This document shows positions 33,049 through 47,226 of a DNA stretch of 64,000 nt, one piece after another. Source of the DNA: Marisediminitalea alba (GTDB taxonomy: Bacteria > Pseudomonadota > Gammaproteobacteria > Enterobacterales > Alteromonadaceae); assembly GCF_002993365.1 (NCBI RefSeq), contig NZ_PVNP01000190.1:1-64000 (forward strand), read 5' to 3'. The notes under the pieces are model-generated. The model did no database searches, was not told where the DNA came from, and worked only from the letters and a program-made list of their open reading frames with translations. Within the stretch, counting starts at the first letter, position 1, and each line of letters opens with the position of its first letter. Made by a program: the position numbers and the translations under genes.

Positions 33049-33606
33049 ATGACGTTACCTCGCAAAGCGTTTTTTCTCGACAGGGATGGCGTAATTAATA
33101 TTGATCACGGCTATGTATGTGAGCCCGAGAGTTTTGAGTTTGTATCTGGTGTTTTTGAGGCCTGTAAACGTATAGTGGATGAAGGTTACGCCATTATTGT
33201 TGTCACTAACCAGGCCGGAATCGGGCGAGGGTATTACACCGAGGAGCAGTTTGCTGTACTGACTGAATGGATGTGTGAGCAGTTTTCCCAGCATGGGGTC
33301 GCCATAACCGATGTACGGTATTGCCCCCATCACGCTACCCACGGACAGGGCGAATATCTAAAAGATTGTGATTTCCGTAAGCCCAATCCGGGTATGGTTA
33401 ACGCTGCCGCCACAGAACATCGGATTGACCTGACAAGCTCAGTGATGATTGGCGATAAAATGTCAGACATACAGGCGGGGCAAAGTGCCGGAATACAACA
33501 CTTGTACCTGGTGGATTCGGAGTACGAAAGCGATGGTGTGGCCTCTGGCTACCAACGCTGTACCAGCCTGTTTGATGCAGTAACGCAGTACTTTAACGGT
33601 CAGTAA
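33049..33606 (+). CDS. gmhB: D,D-heptose 1,7-bisphosphate phosphatase
   Basis: This 185-residue HAD-family phosphatase removes the 7-phosphate of heptose 1,7-bisphosphate to give the 1-phosphate used by HddC. The catalytic FLDRDGVIN motif (residues 9-17, nucleophile D11 and acid D13) and MIGDKMSDIQAG are intact. The zinc loop has C92, H94 and C107, but the fourth ligand position, which is cysteine in the known CDCRKP motif, is phenylalanine (F109, CDFRKP). Start 33049 is preferred to 33025 because the family begins shortly before DRDG. It lies 36 bp after the paralogue gene. Confidence 0.88.
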   Translation: MTLPRKAFFLDRDGVINIDHGYVCEPESFEFVSGVFEACKRIVDEGYAIIVVTNQAGIGRGYYTEEQFAVLTEWMCEQFSQHGVAITDVRYCPHHATHGQGEYLKDCDFRKPNPGMVNAAATEHRIDLTSSVMIGDKMSDIQAGQSAGIQHLYLVDSEYESDGVASGYQRCTSLFDAVTQYFNGQ

Positions 33607-34022
33607 GCCGTATCAAGGTCGGCCCGAAAGTTAAAATAGGAGTCATCCACCAGTGACTGGTACACGCCCTTAATATTGTCGGCCAGCATGCCGTCTCTTA
33701 CTGCACTGTAAAGCGCTTCCAGGTACGCCTGATAATGTTCAATATCCGCACGGGTACCGATATCGGCATGGCCGCCTACAAATACTTCAAAGTCAGAGCG
33801 ATTAAGTACCGCTTTGGTGGAGCTGATCATGCCTTGTATGTCATAACCGGGCAGATCTTTATAGGGTAAGCGACCCACCACTATCCAGTCTACAACATGC
33901 AATACTCCGGCGGGTTGAATAAGGTAGCTTACCGAGCCTTTGCCATTATTCTCACCAAGGTATGCCAGTTGCGCCTGAGTTGAGCCGTAGGTAACAATAA
34001 TGCCCTGTTGCGTGGTGGCAAA
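33603..34022 (-). pseudogene. Remnant of a metallo-beta-lactamase-fold hydrolase gene
   Basis: The readable frame encodes the C-terminal part of an MBL-fold protein: a TYGSTQAQLAYLG segment, LHVVDWIVVGRLPYKDLPGYDI and DFEVFVGGHADIGTRAD with the late histidine motif. The N-terminal part with the HxHxDH metal site is missing, and an in-frame TAG lies just upstream. No ATG start exists for the extended frame. It is a decayed fragment at the boundary between the glycan locus and the fad operon. Confidence 0.6.
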
Positions 34023-34131
34023 TACCTAACGACGAATTTTCTTCGATAAAACCTCTCTGGCAGAAACAAGTCATAATATGCTTGCTATGCCAGGCATGCC
34101 GGTAAAGCTCAGATTTTCTGGCTACAACAAA

Positions 34132-34156
34132 AAAGGGCACCGCTAAGGTGCCCTTT
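34132..34156. terminator. Intrinsic terminator of the fadBA operon
   Basis: A perfect 10-bp stem AAAGGGCACC/GGTGCCCTTT with a 5-nt loop lies 18 bp after the fadA stop (34175) on the minus strand, and it is flanked by A and T runs. Confidence 0.85.
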
Positions 34157-34174
34157 CAATAACGTTGTACAGTC

Positions 34175-37509
<3,335 letters not shown>

Positions 37510-37924
37510 TGTTGTCTCCTTTCAGCGTTATGCGTGAAATTAATAAAATTGTAGGGAGGCGCGTTGTCTTTACAACCCTGATTCTTTCCAATGCAGAGAA
37601 AAATATCAACAAAAATTCAAACAGGTGTTTCAATTATGTTGAATCAATGGTGTCTAAGGTAACGTTTTCAAGCCCTTTAACGCATATTTAATTTATTTAT
37701 AGTTGTGTATAGCCATTCGGTGTCGCTGCCATTTGTTGCCAATTTTGCTAAATTAGAAATACGGGCGGGCGATTCCGGCAATGCTGTTGTTGATGTTAGC
37801 ACTGTTGGTTACTTTTTGCCCTGAAACTCGTACAAAAGCGAGTCATCGAATATCGCTGTTATCCCGGACGCGGAGTCTCTACACTACGAGACTCTGATAT
37901 AGCCCGGGCAAAAAAGGAGATGTT
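37510..37924. promoter_or_regulatory. Divergent intergenic region between fadB and slt
   Basis: No gene is predicted in the 415 bp. Nearest slt there is a 7-bp hairpin GAGTCTC/GAGACTC with an 8-nt loop (37873-37894), enclosed by CCCGG/CCGGG arms, ending just before the AAAAGGAG ribosome-binding site of slt. Both operons need promoters here. I see no clear fatty-acid regulator operator, so that point remains open. Confidence 0.35.
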
Positions 37925-39877
37925 GTGCAGGCATTGCGGTTAGTACTGCTGATCACGTTACTGAATTGGTTTGCTTCGCCGTATGCGGTGGCCGAAGACG
38001 GCAAACTGCGTGAACAGCAACGCGAACAATTTTTAAGCCTGGAAAAACAACTCAACACACTGCCGGTATCAAAACTTCCCGCTATTCATAAAGACATTGA
38101 GGATCTGGCAAACTACCCGCTGGTGCCGTATTTAAAACTACGACTTGCCGAGCGCACCCTGGGGAGCCTGTCCGACACTACCGTGAATGAATTTCTCGCC
38201 CGCTATGCAGGTACGCCTCTGGCGACTCATTTGCGCAAGCGCTGGCTGGACTTACTCAGCGACCAGCAAAGAAAAGCGGCTTTCATTGAAGCCTATCAGC
38301 CGGGGCTTGGCACTATATATACCTGCCGCTATCTGCACTATCAGCTACAGCAGTCCGACAACCCGGACTACTGGTTTGAGCAGGTCGATACGCTATGGTT
38401 GTCCGGACAGTCGCGTCCGGATGAGTGCGATCCGGTATTCAAACAGTGGCAACAGGCTGGCCATATGACCACAGACAGGGTGTTAGGTCGCATCGAGAAA
38501 GTGGTCAGAGGCGGCGATCGTAATTTGTTGGGTTATCTGCAGCGCAGGCTGCCTGCCTCGCATCATTATTTGGTGGATTTATGGCGGCAGACCCGTCGCT
38601 CATCGTCTACGGTACTGAAATACAGCTTGTTCCCGCGTAAGTATCCGGAGCAGGAAAAGGCCGTACTTTATTATGGCCTGATCCGGCTGGCTTGGCAGGC
38701 GCCAGCTAAAGCAATAAAAGCCTTTCAGTACTGGCAGGGCAAAATCGCATTCAGTGAAGCACAAATCAGACAAATTTATCGCGCCATTGCTATTAGTCTG
38801 GTGATTGAGGGTGACGATAATGCCAGTGAGTGGCTGGCGAAGGCAAATGTCCCTGATGCCGAAGAAGACGTCAGACACTGGCATCTTGCCTATATGCTGC
38901 GGCAAAATGACTGGCAGCAGGCTTTGCAAGTGATTCAGACCGCACCGGCAGAAGAACAGCGCCAGGACGCTTTTCGTTACTGGCGGGCACGTGGACTCTC
39001 AGAGCTTAGTGCTGAACAAGTTCCCCAACAACTTTACGGTGAACTGGCCAAAGAACGCCATTATTATGGTTTTCTGGCCAGCGCTCGTTTGCAACAGCCC
39101 CCGGAACTGGCCGATCAGCCCCTTGAAATGAGCGACTACACTCTGGCCAGAATGAGCACGGTGCCGGCAGTTCAGCGGGCCTATGAGTTATTTAAACTGG
39201 GCCGCTATGTGGAAGCCCGGCGTGAGTGGTATTACCTGAACCGGCGCCTGACCAACGAAGAAAAGCGCGCGGTAACGCTGCTTGCCAGTGATTGGGGGTG
39301 GCACGATCAGGCGATTATTGGCTTTGCTCAAACCGGTTATTTCAATGATGTGCGCCGCCGCTTTCCCATGGCATTTGCCGAAGAGTTTCAGCAGCAAGCG
39401 TCCCAGCACGAGGTTGACCCGGCGCTGGCTATGGCGATTGCCCGGCGGGAGAGCTCGTTTATGGTTGATGCCGTGTCACCGGCTGGTGCCCGGGGCCTGA
39501 TGCAACTGATGCCGGGCACCGTGAATTACATCAGTAAGCAGCGGGTGGGTTATAGCACTCTGCTTCAGCCTGAGCAAAACCTGGAATTTGGAATTCAGTA
39601 TCTGAAATACCTTAACGACAAGCTCAACCACAATCCGGTGCTGGTGTCGGCATCCTATAATGCTGGCTGGCAACGGGTAATGGAGTGGTTGCCAACCAGC
39701 GGGGAGCAGTCGCTGGATGTGTGGATTGAAAACATCCCTTACCGGGAAACCCGCCATTATGTCAAAGCGGTGATGGCTTACCGTTATATCTACCAGGTAC
39801 AACTTGGCCAGCCGTCACATCTGTTTGATACTTTGAGTCGCATGAAACTCTCGGCAGACAGCCTGACTTTACCTTAG
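37925..39877 (+). CDS. slt: Soluble lytic murein transglycosylase
   Basis: This 650-residue periplasmic lytic transglycosylase has a signal peptide (to about AVAEDG), a long superhelical TPR-like ring of about 400 residues, and the C-terminal lysozyme-like domain. The catalytic glutamate is in AIARRESSFMVDA near residue 508, followed by GLMQLMPGT and ASYNAGWQRV. It cleaves peptidoglycan to 1,6-anhydro products. The start is GTG at 37925 with AAAAGGAG 5 bp upstream. Confidence 0.93.
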   Translation: MQALRLVLLITLLNWFASPYAVAEDGKLREQQREQFLSLEKQLNTLPVSKLPAIHKDIEDLANYPLVPYLKLRLAERTLGSLSDTTVNEFLARYAGTPLATHLRKRWLDLLSDQQRKAAFIEAYQPGLGTIYTCRYLHYQLQQSDNPDYWFEQVDTLWLSGQSRPDECDPVFKQWQQAGHMTTDRVLGRIEKVVRGGDRNLLGYLQRRLPASHHYLVDLWRQTRRSSSTVLKYSLFPRKYPEQEKAVLYYGLIRLAWQAPAKAIKAFQYWQGKIAFSEAQIRQIYRAIAISLVIEGDDNASEWLAKANVPDAEEDVRHWHLAYMLRQNDWQQALQVIQTAPAEEQRQDAFRYWRARGLSELSAEQVPQQLYGELAKERHYYGFLASARLQQPPELADQPLEMSDYTLARMSTVPAVQRAYELFKLGRYVEARREWYYLNRRLTNEEKRAVTLLASDWGWHDQAIIGFAQTGYFNDVRRRFPMAFAEEFQQQASQHEVDPALAMAIARRESSFMVDAVSPAGARGLMQLMPGTVNYISKQRVGYSTLLQPEQNLEFGIQYLKYLNDKLNHNPVLVSASYNAGWQRVMEWLPTSGEQSLDVWIENIPYRETRHYVKAVMAYRYIYQVQLGQPSHLFDTLSRMKLSADSLTLP

Positions 39878-41269
<1,392 letters not shown>

Positions 41270-41321
41270 CTAAGAGCTCGCGAAATAACATGTTGGACGT
41301 ACATTTTACAGAGGCAAGCGC

Positions 41322-42032
41322 GTGGCAGACCCGTCGGTAGTATATGTAGTGATCGTTGCACTGGTGGCGGGGTTAGCTATGCCCGCCGGTGGCTTATTGG
41401 CCAAGGTTGAAGGCGTGTTCCCGGCCTGGCTGGATGAAGAGCTGCGTCACAGCATTCTGGCGATGGGGGCGGGGGCTCTGTTGTCGGCTGTGGCGCTGGT
41501 ACTGGTGCCAGAAGGCATGAAAGACCTCGGTACCACGGCGTCCTGTGTTAGCTTTTTACTTGGTGCTTTTGCTTTTATGGGGCTGGATATCTGGCTGGCC
41601 CGCAATGATTTACCTGCCAGCCAGCTGGCGTCTATGTTATCTGATTTTATTCCCGAATCTATCGCCCTTGGCACTACCGCCGCATTAGGCGGAGGCAGTG
41701 TTTTACTGGGCTTGTTGGTTGCAGTGCAGAACTTTCCAGAAGGGTTTAATGCCTACCGGGAGCTGAAAGCGGCCGGACACTATAGCGCCCGTCGGATCCT
41801 GGTGATGTTTTTATTTATGGCGTTGCTTGGACCAGTCATGGCATTGATAGGCTATTATTTGCTGGCACAGTATACGGTAATTGTTTCTGCCATTATGTTA
41901 TTCGCCGCCGGCGGTATCCTGTATTCAGTACTACAGGATATCGCGCCTCAGGTACGCATGGAAAACAGCTGGGCACCACCTCTGGGCGGGATCCTCGGCT
42001 TTATGATAGGAATGCTCGGATTTAGTCTTTAG
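41322..42032 (+). CDS. ZIP-family metal transporter
   Basis: This 236-residue inner-membrane protein has about eight hydrophobic segments and the ZIP signature: HSILAMGAGALLSAVALVLVPEGM, DFIPESIALG and VAVQNFPEGFNAYREL, with the metal-coordinating E and N residues in the paired helices. It would import or export zinc or other divalent ions. The start is GTG at 41322. It converges with ispB (3 bp overlap at the stops). Confidence 0.85.
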   Translation: MADPSVVYVVIVALVAGLAMPAGGLLAKVEGVFPAWLDEELRHSILAMGAGALLSAVALVLVPEGMKDLGTTASCVSFLLGAFAFMGLDIWLARNDLPASQLASMLSDFIPESIALGTTAALGGGSVLLGLLVAVQNFPEGFNAYRELKAAGHYSARRILVMFLFMALLGPVMALIGYYLLAQYTVIVSAIMLFAAGGILYSVLQDIAPQVRMENSWAPPLGGILGFMIGMLGFSL

Positions 42033-43000
42033 CTATTACGGTCTACAGCGATGTGCGCCAAAGCAATAAGCGCCTGCTTGTAATCACTTTCTGGCAATAC
42101 GTTAAGGGCTGATATTGCCATATCAGCCTCTTCAAAGGCTTTCCGACGGGTGTAGTTCAGTGCACCGGTGTCGTTCATCACCGTTACAATACGCTGTAAA
42201 TGCGGTAAACCGTTGGCTTTTTCGATGGCCTCGCGGATCAGTGCTGCATCTTCATCACCGGCATGCCACATGGCGTAAAGCAAAGGCAGGGTAGGCTTAC
42301 CTTCGGCCAGATCGTCACCGGCGTTCTTACCCATGGCATCGCTGTCTGATTCGTAATCAAGAATATCATCGGCCAGTTGGAAAGCAGTACCTAAGTGACG
42401 GCCATAGGCCTGCATAGCCTGTTCAATCTCATCCGACTGGCCGGTGATTACCGCCGCTAACTGGGTTGCCGCTTCAAACAGACGGGCGGTTTTACCGTAG
42501 ATAACGTCAAAATAGCTGGCTTCAGTTGTATCCGGGTCGTTGCAGTTCATTAACTGCTGCACTTCGCCCTGAGCAATGCGGTTAGTGGAGTCAGACAGTA
42601 TTTCCATCACCCGCATACTTTGCAACTCCACCATCATCTGGAAGCTGCGGGTGTAAAGGAAATCACCCACCAGTACGCTGGCCTGGTTACCGAACAGTGC
42701 ATTGGCCGTTTCGCGGCCCCGGCGCATGGTTGATTCATCTACAACGTCATCGTGTAACAGCGTGGCAGTATGGATAAACTCAATGATTGCGGCCAGTGTG
42801 TGGTGCTGGCCGGATTCGATTTGCAGTGCTCTGGCTGCCAACACGGTTAACAACGGACGCAGGCGCTTGCCGCCACTATTAACTATGTAAAAGCCGAGTT
42901 GATTGATCAGGGCAACATCCGAATCAACCTGCTGCTGGATCAGTTGGTTAACTGCCTGCATGTCGGATTCGGCCAATGCTTTTATTTGATCAATATTCAT
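42029..43000 (-). CDS. ispB: Octaprenyl diphosphate synthase
   Basis: This 323-residue trans-prenyltransferase builds the side chain for quinones. The first aspartate-rich motif is in TLLHDDVVDES, followed by GRETANALFGNQ, and the second in LADDILDYESD. It is divergent from rplU, as in E. coli. Its product also sets the polyprenyl pool for quinones, not for glycan lipid carriers. Confidence 0.93.
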   Translation of the reverse strand: MNIDQIKALAESDMQAVNQLIQQQVDSDVALINQLGFYIVNSGGKRLRPLLTVLAARALQIESGQHHTLAAIIEFIHTATLLHDDVVDESTMRRGRETANALFGNQASVLVGDFLYTRSFQMMVELQSMRVMEILSDSTNRIAQGEVQQLMNCNDPDTTEASYFDVIYGKTARLFEAATQLAAVITGQSDEIEQAMQAYGRHLGTAFQLADDILDYESDSDAMGKNAGDDLAEGKPTLPLLYAMWHAGDEDAALIREAIEKANGLPHLQRIVTVMNDTGALNYTRRKAFEEADMAISALNVLPESDYKQALIALAHIAVDRNS

Positions 43001-43100
43001 AGCGTCTCGTAGTGTCCGGTACGTGTAAGCTGACTGGCAGCAGATTGTACATAAATATTACCGTCTATCCAGTGAATTAGATTAATTTCGCCATAAATAA

Positions 43101-43362
43101 TACCAATCCGCATAGGAGTTTACCCTCTCAGAGTGAGTCAAAACGACTTAGATCACGACGCGTTCTCTGTGGCATAGTCATTCTATGTCCAGAGGGCGCA
43201 ACACAGATGTAAGTCGTTTTGGCCACTCCCTTCGGGCAAGGCTGGCAGGCTTTCTGGCGTTGTTACGCTTGCTTGATTTGGAACCACCAAACCTGTGCAA
43301 CCAAGCCTAGCCAGAAAGCCTGCCAGTCTTGCTGAGTGGGCAAACTCCTATGCGGATTGGTA
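43101..43362. mobile_element. 262-bp palindromic MITE related to IS630 copy 2
   Basis: About 30-bp terminal inverted repeats begin ATACCAATCCGCATAGGAGT and differ at only three or so positions between the ends. They are flanked by TA dinucleotides. The inside is built of two further inverted repeats: AAAACGACTTA / TAAGTCGTTTT around 43139-43220, and GGCAGGCTTTCTGGC / GCCAGAAAGCCTGCC at about 43240-43327. It has no coding sequence. Its ends match the left end of the IS630 at 2441 (ATACTAATCCGCATTAAAGT, then TTGCCCACT), so a related transposase could move it. Confidence 0.85.
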
Positions 43363-43602
43363 TCACAGCCCTACCGGGATAAACAACACGGGATCCTGGG
43401 ATCGGGATGTGGCGATCCCTGCGACTATAAGACAAACACAATCTACAGTATAGTAACGGATGCCAACCGCATGAGCTTGAAATTGTTGATAAATATCAAT
43501 AAAAACAGGCGTTTTGGTTAGCCGCTAAACCTGTTAAAATGGTTGCTCTGGCCGGGGATCGATAACTTCGCTCGAAAAATAAACTTTTTTCGCATTATGG
43601 GG

Positions 43603-43631
43603 TTGTGATCGAAAATTGATTCACGTACAAT
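43603..43631 (+). promoter_or_regulatory. Sigma-70 promoter of rplU-rpmA
   Basis: TTGTGA at 43603-43608 and TACAAT at 43626-43631 are separated by exactly 17 bp, and transcription would begin around 43638, about 50 nt before the rplU start. Confidence 0.65.
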
Positions 43632-43688
43632 TCGCGCCCTGTTTTAGAATTGAAAGCGCAATAAATTTGGCGCAGAGCGGAGAAAGTT

Positions 43689-44000
43689 ATGTACGCGGTT
43701 TTCCAAAGTGGTGGTAAACAACACCGTGTGGCCGAAGGTCAAACCGTTCGTCTCGAGAAGATCGAAGTCGCTCCAGGCGACAGTGTAGAGTTTGATAACG
43801 TATTAATGGTTAGCAATGGTGACGACGTTAAAATCGGCACACCATATGTTGCCGGTGGTAAAGTGACTGCTGAAGTTGTTACACACGGTCGTGGCGATAA
43901 AGTAAAAATCGTTAAGTTCCGTCGTCGTAAGCACTCGCGTAAGCAAGCGGGTCACCGTCAGTGGTTCACTGAAGTGAAAATCACTGGTATTAACGCATAA
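43689..44000 (+). CDS. rplU: 50S ribosomal protein L21
   Basis: This 103-residue L21 opens with [14 protein letters not shown] and has the [16 protein letters not shown] block near its C-terminus, both diagnostic. It binds 23S rRNA in the large subunit. The ATG follows GGAGAAAG. It is the first gene of the rplU-rpmA pair, which precedes obgE. Confidence 0.98.
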   Translation: MYAVFQSGGKQHRVAEGQTVRLEKIEVAPGDSVEFDNVLMVSNGDDVKIGTPYVAGGKVTAEVVTHGRGDKVKIVKFRRRKHSRKQAGHRQWFTEVKITGINA

Positions 44001-44015
44001 TAGGAGCATAGACAC

Positions 44016-44273
44016 ATGGCACACAAAAAAGCTGGTGGTAGTACCAAAAACGGTCGCGACTCAGAAAGTAAACGCTTAGGTGTTAAGCGTTTTGGTGGTG
44101 AGTCTGTGCTGGCCGGTAACATCATTGTTAGACAGCGCGGCACTCGTTTCCACGCTGGCAACAACATGGGTATCGGTAAAGATCACACCCTGTTCGCATT
44201 AGCTGACGGTAAAGTTAAGTTCGAAGTTAAAGGACCTAACAACCGTAAGTTTGTGAGCATTGTTGCTGAATAA
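44016..44273 (+). CDS. rpmA: 50S ribosomal protein L27
   Basis: This 85-residue L27 starts [20 protein letters not shown] and contains [15 protein letters not shown], the standard family blocks. It sits near the peptidyl-transferase centre. It begins 15 bp after rplU with an AGGAG site, and a terminator follows. Confidence 0.98.
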   Translation: MAHKKAGGSTKNGRDSESKRLGVKRFGGESVLAGNIIVRQRGTRFHAGNNMGIGKDHTLFALADGKVKFEVKGPNNRKFVSIVAE

Positions 44274-44294
44274 AGCGCAATCGTTTACTGATTC

Positions 44295-44322
44295 AAAAAA
44301 CCCCGCGCTTGCGGGGTTTTTT
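44295..44322 (+). terminator. Intrinsic terminator after rpmA
   Basis: A 12-bp stem AAAAAACCCCGC/GCGGGGTTTTTT with a GCTT loop and T run lies 22 bp after the rpmA stop. Confidence 0.93.
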
Positions 44323-44409
44323 ATTGCAGGTAACATAGCAGTTTATAATTATCGGAGTGAAGAAACGGCCCTGGTGGCTATCCTCTTCGATAAAGTGAGT
44401 TACACTTAA

Positions 44410-45591
<1,182 letters not shown>

Positions 45592-45621
45592 TCCGGCTTT
45601 AGCAGTAAGGTGGCAGTAAAT

Positions 45622-46116
45622 ATGAAAATAGCGATGATTGCCGCAACGGCGAACAACCGGGTGATTGGCAAAGATAACCAGATGCCCTGGCATATGCCGG
45701 CCGATTTGGCCCATTTTAAACGCACCACGCTTGGCAAGCCTGTCATTATGGGGCGCAAGACCTACGAGTCGATTGGCAGAGCCTTACCGGGACGGCTGAA
45801 CATAGTCATCACTGCTGATAGCAGCTATCAACTGGCAGATGCTGTAGTGGTTAATTCTATCGAAGATGCTCTTAATCAGGCGCAACAGCAGGCGCCTGAA
45901 GAGGTGATGATTATTGGTGGTGGTAAAATTTACAGCAGCCTGCTTGGCAAAGCCGACCGCCTGTATCTTACACTCATAGATTTAGACACCGACGGTGATA
46001 CCCATTTTCCGGATTATCAGGCCGACGGCGACTGGTTGCTGGTTGAAGAACAGGCATGTGAGCCAGACGAGAAAAACCCGTATCCTTACCGCTTTGTCAC
46101 TCTGGACAGACAGTAA
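45622..46116 (+). CDS. folA: Dihydrofolate reductase
   Basis: This 164-residue enzyme reduces dihydrofolate with NADPH, the target of trimethoprim. It starts MKIAMIAATANNRVIGKDNQ and has the folate-binding MPWHMPADLAHFKR stretch and the NADPH motif GRKTYESIGRALPGR. The ATG at 45622 is preferred over the GTG at 45610, which lies within the AAGGTGG ribosome-binding site. A terminator follows the stop directly. Confidence 0.96.
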   Translation: MKIAMIAATANNRVIGKDNQMPWHMPADLAHFKRTTLGKPVIMGRKTYESIGRALPGRLNIVITADSSYQLADAVVVNSIEDALNQAQQQAPEEVMIIGGGKIYSSLLGKADRLYLTLIDLDTDGDTHFPDYQADGDWLLVEEQACEPDEKNPYPYRFVTLDRQ

Positions 46117-46122
46117 ACACAA

Positions 46123-46147
46123 AAACGCCCCTCTTTGAGGGGCGTTT
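46123..46147. terminator. Bidirectional terminator between folA and rpoS
   Basis: An 11-bp stem AAACGCCCCTC/GAGGGGCGTTT with a TTT loop lies between the convergent stops of folA (46116) and rpoS (46158). Confidence 0.9.
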
Positions 46148-46157
46148 GTTTATCAGT

Positions 46158-47150
46158 TTAACTCAGGCGACTAAAGACGCTTTCTAAATCCAGCCCCTGG
46201 CTGCTGAGCATGTCTTTGAGACGACGCAAGCCTTCTACCTGAATCTGACGTACCCTTTCCCGGGTCAGGCCAATCTCAGCGCCTACGTCTTCCAGCGTAG
46301 ATGGTTCGTAACCCATCAGACCAAACCGCCGTGCCAGAACTTCACGTTGCTTGGCGTTAAGCTCCTGTAACCAGGACACAATATTTTGTTTAATATTGCT
46401 ATCCTGAAGTTCGTCTTCCGGACTGGATTCGTTATCATCGGCCAGAATATCCAGCAGTGCTTTGTCGTTTTCGCCACCGATGGGAGTATCAACGGAGCTG
46501 ATACGTTCGTTAAGACGCAACATCTTGCTGACTTCATCAATAGGTTTATCGAGATGCAGAGCAATGTCTTCTGCCGTTGGTTCGTGATCAAGCTCCTGAG
46601 CCAGTTCACGCGCCGCACGCAGATAAACGTTCAATTCTTTCACCACATGAATTGGTAACCGAATAGTCCGGGTCTGGTTCATAATGGCTCGTTCAATCGT
46701 CTGACGAATCCACCATGTCGCGTAAGTTGAAAATCTGAATCCTCGTTCCGGATCAAACTTTTCCACCGCCCGAATCAATCCAAGATTGCCCTCCTCAATA
46801 AGATCCAGCAGTGCCAGGCCTCTATTATTGTAACGACGGGCAATTTTCACTACCAACCTGAGGTTGCTAACGATCATTCGTTTACGGGATGCTTCACAGC
46901 CTTTCAGTGCTCTGCGTGCAAAATGTACTTCCTCTTCTGCGGTGAGCAGAGGTGAATAGCCAATTTCACTCAGATATAACTGTGTTGCATCCAGTGTTTT
47001 AGAGACCTCTTCCTGATTTGACCAGGTTTCGGCCTTGGTTTTTTCATTTTCTTCTAACAACTCGTCGTCTTTGATATTCTCATTAACTTCGATGTTGTCT
47101 ACTTCGTCTTGGGGTGTTGCGTCGATGACAGCGATATTTTGTTGACCCAC
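46158..47150 (-). CDS. rpoS: Stationary-phase sigma factor RpoS
   Basis: This 330-residue alternative sigma factor directs stress and stationary-phase transcription. Region 1.2 ([22 protein letters not shown]), region 2 ([35 protein letters not shown]), region 3 and region 4 ([27 protein letters not shown]) are intact. It starts at GTG (47150) behind AGGAG, with an acidic N-terminal extension of about 50 residues. It follows nlpD, as in other gammaproteobacteria. Confidence 0.97.
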   Translation of the reverse strand: MGQQNIAVIDATPQDEVDNIEVNENIKDDELLEENEKTKAETWSNQEEVSKTLDATQLYLSEIGYSPLLTAEEEVHFARRALKGCEASRKRMIVSNLRLVVKIARRYNNRGLALLDLIEEGNLGLIRAVEKFDPERGFRFSTYATWWIRQTIERAIMNQTRTIRLPIHVVKELNVYLRAARELAQELDHEPTAEDIALHLDKPIDEVSKMLRLNERISSVDTPIGGENDKALLDILADDNESSPEDELQDSNIKQNIVSWLQELNAKQREVLARRFGLMGYEPSTLEDVGAEIGLTRERVRQIQVEGLRRLKDMLSSQGLDLESVFSRLS

Positions 47151-47199
47151 AACTGTATCTCCTGCGTTGTTTTACCTTACGACGTTCTCCTGATTTCTT

Positions 47200-47222
47200 A
47201 ATTATTATTATTATTATTATTT
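47200..47222. repeat. ATT trinucleotide repeat in the rpoS leader
   Basis: About seven uninterrupted ATT units (AAT on the rpoS strand) lie in the 76-bp gap between the nlpD stop (47227) and the rpoS start (47150). Repeats of this kind can change length by slippage and would alter the spacing or structure of the rpoS leader. Confidence 0.85.
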
Positions 47223-47226
47223 ATTG

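Larger units (their letters stand above)
43001..43688. promoter_or_regulatory. ispB-rplU intergenic region with inserted MITE
   Basis: This 688-bp gap is long for this conserved pair. A 262-bp palindromic element (43101-43362) accounts for most of the extra length. Beyond it lies the rplU promoter (43603-43631) and an AGAGCGGAGAAAG ribosome-binding site. No gene is predicted. Confidence 0.7.

Noticed and set aside
33952-34140. 62-residue reading frame next to the metallo-hydrolase remnant
   Set aside because: It runs in a different frame from the recognisable remnant and shows no family features.
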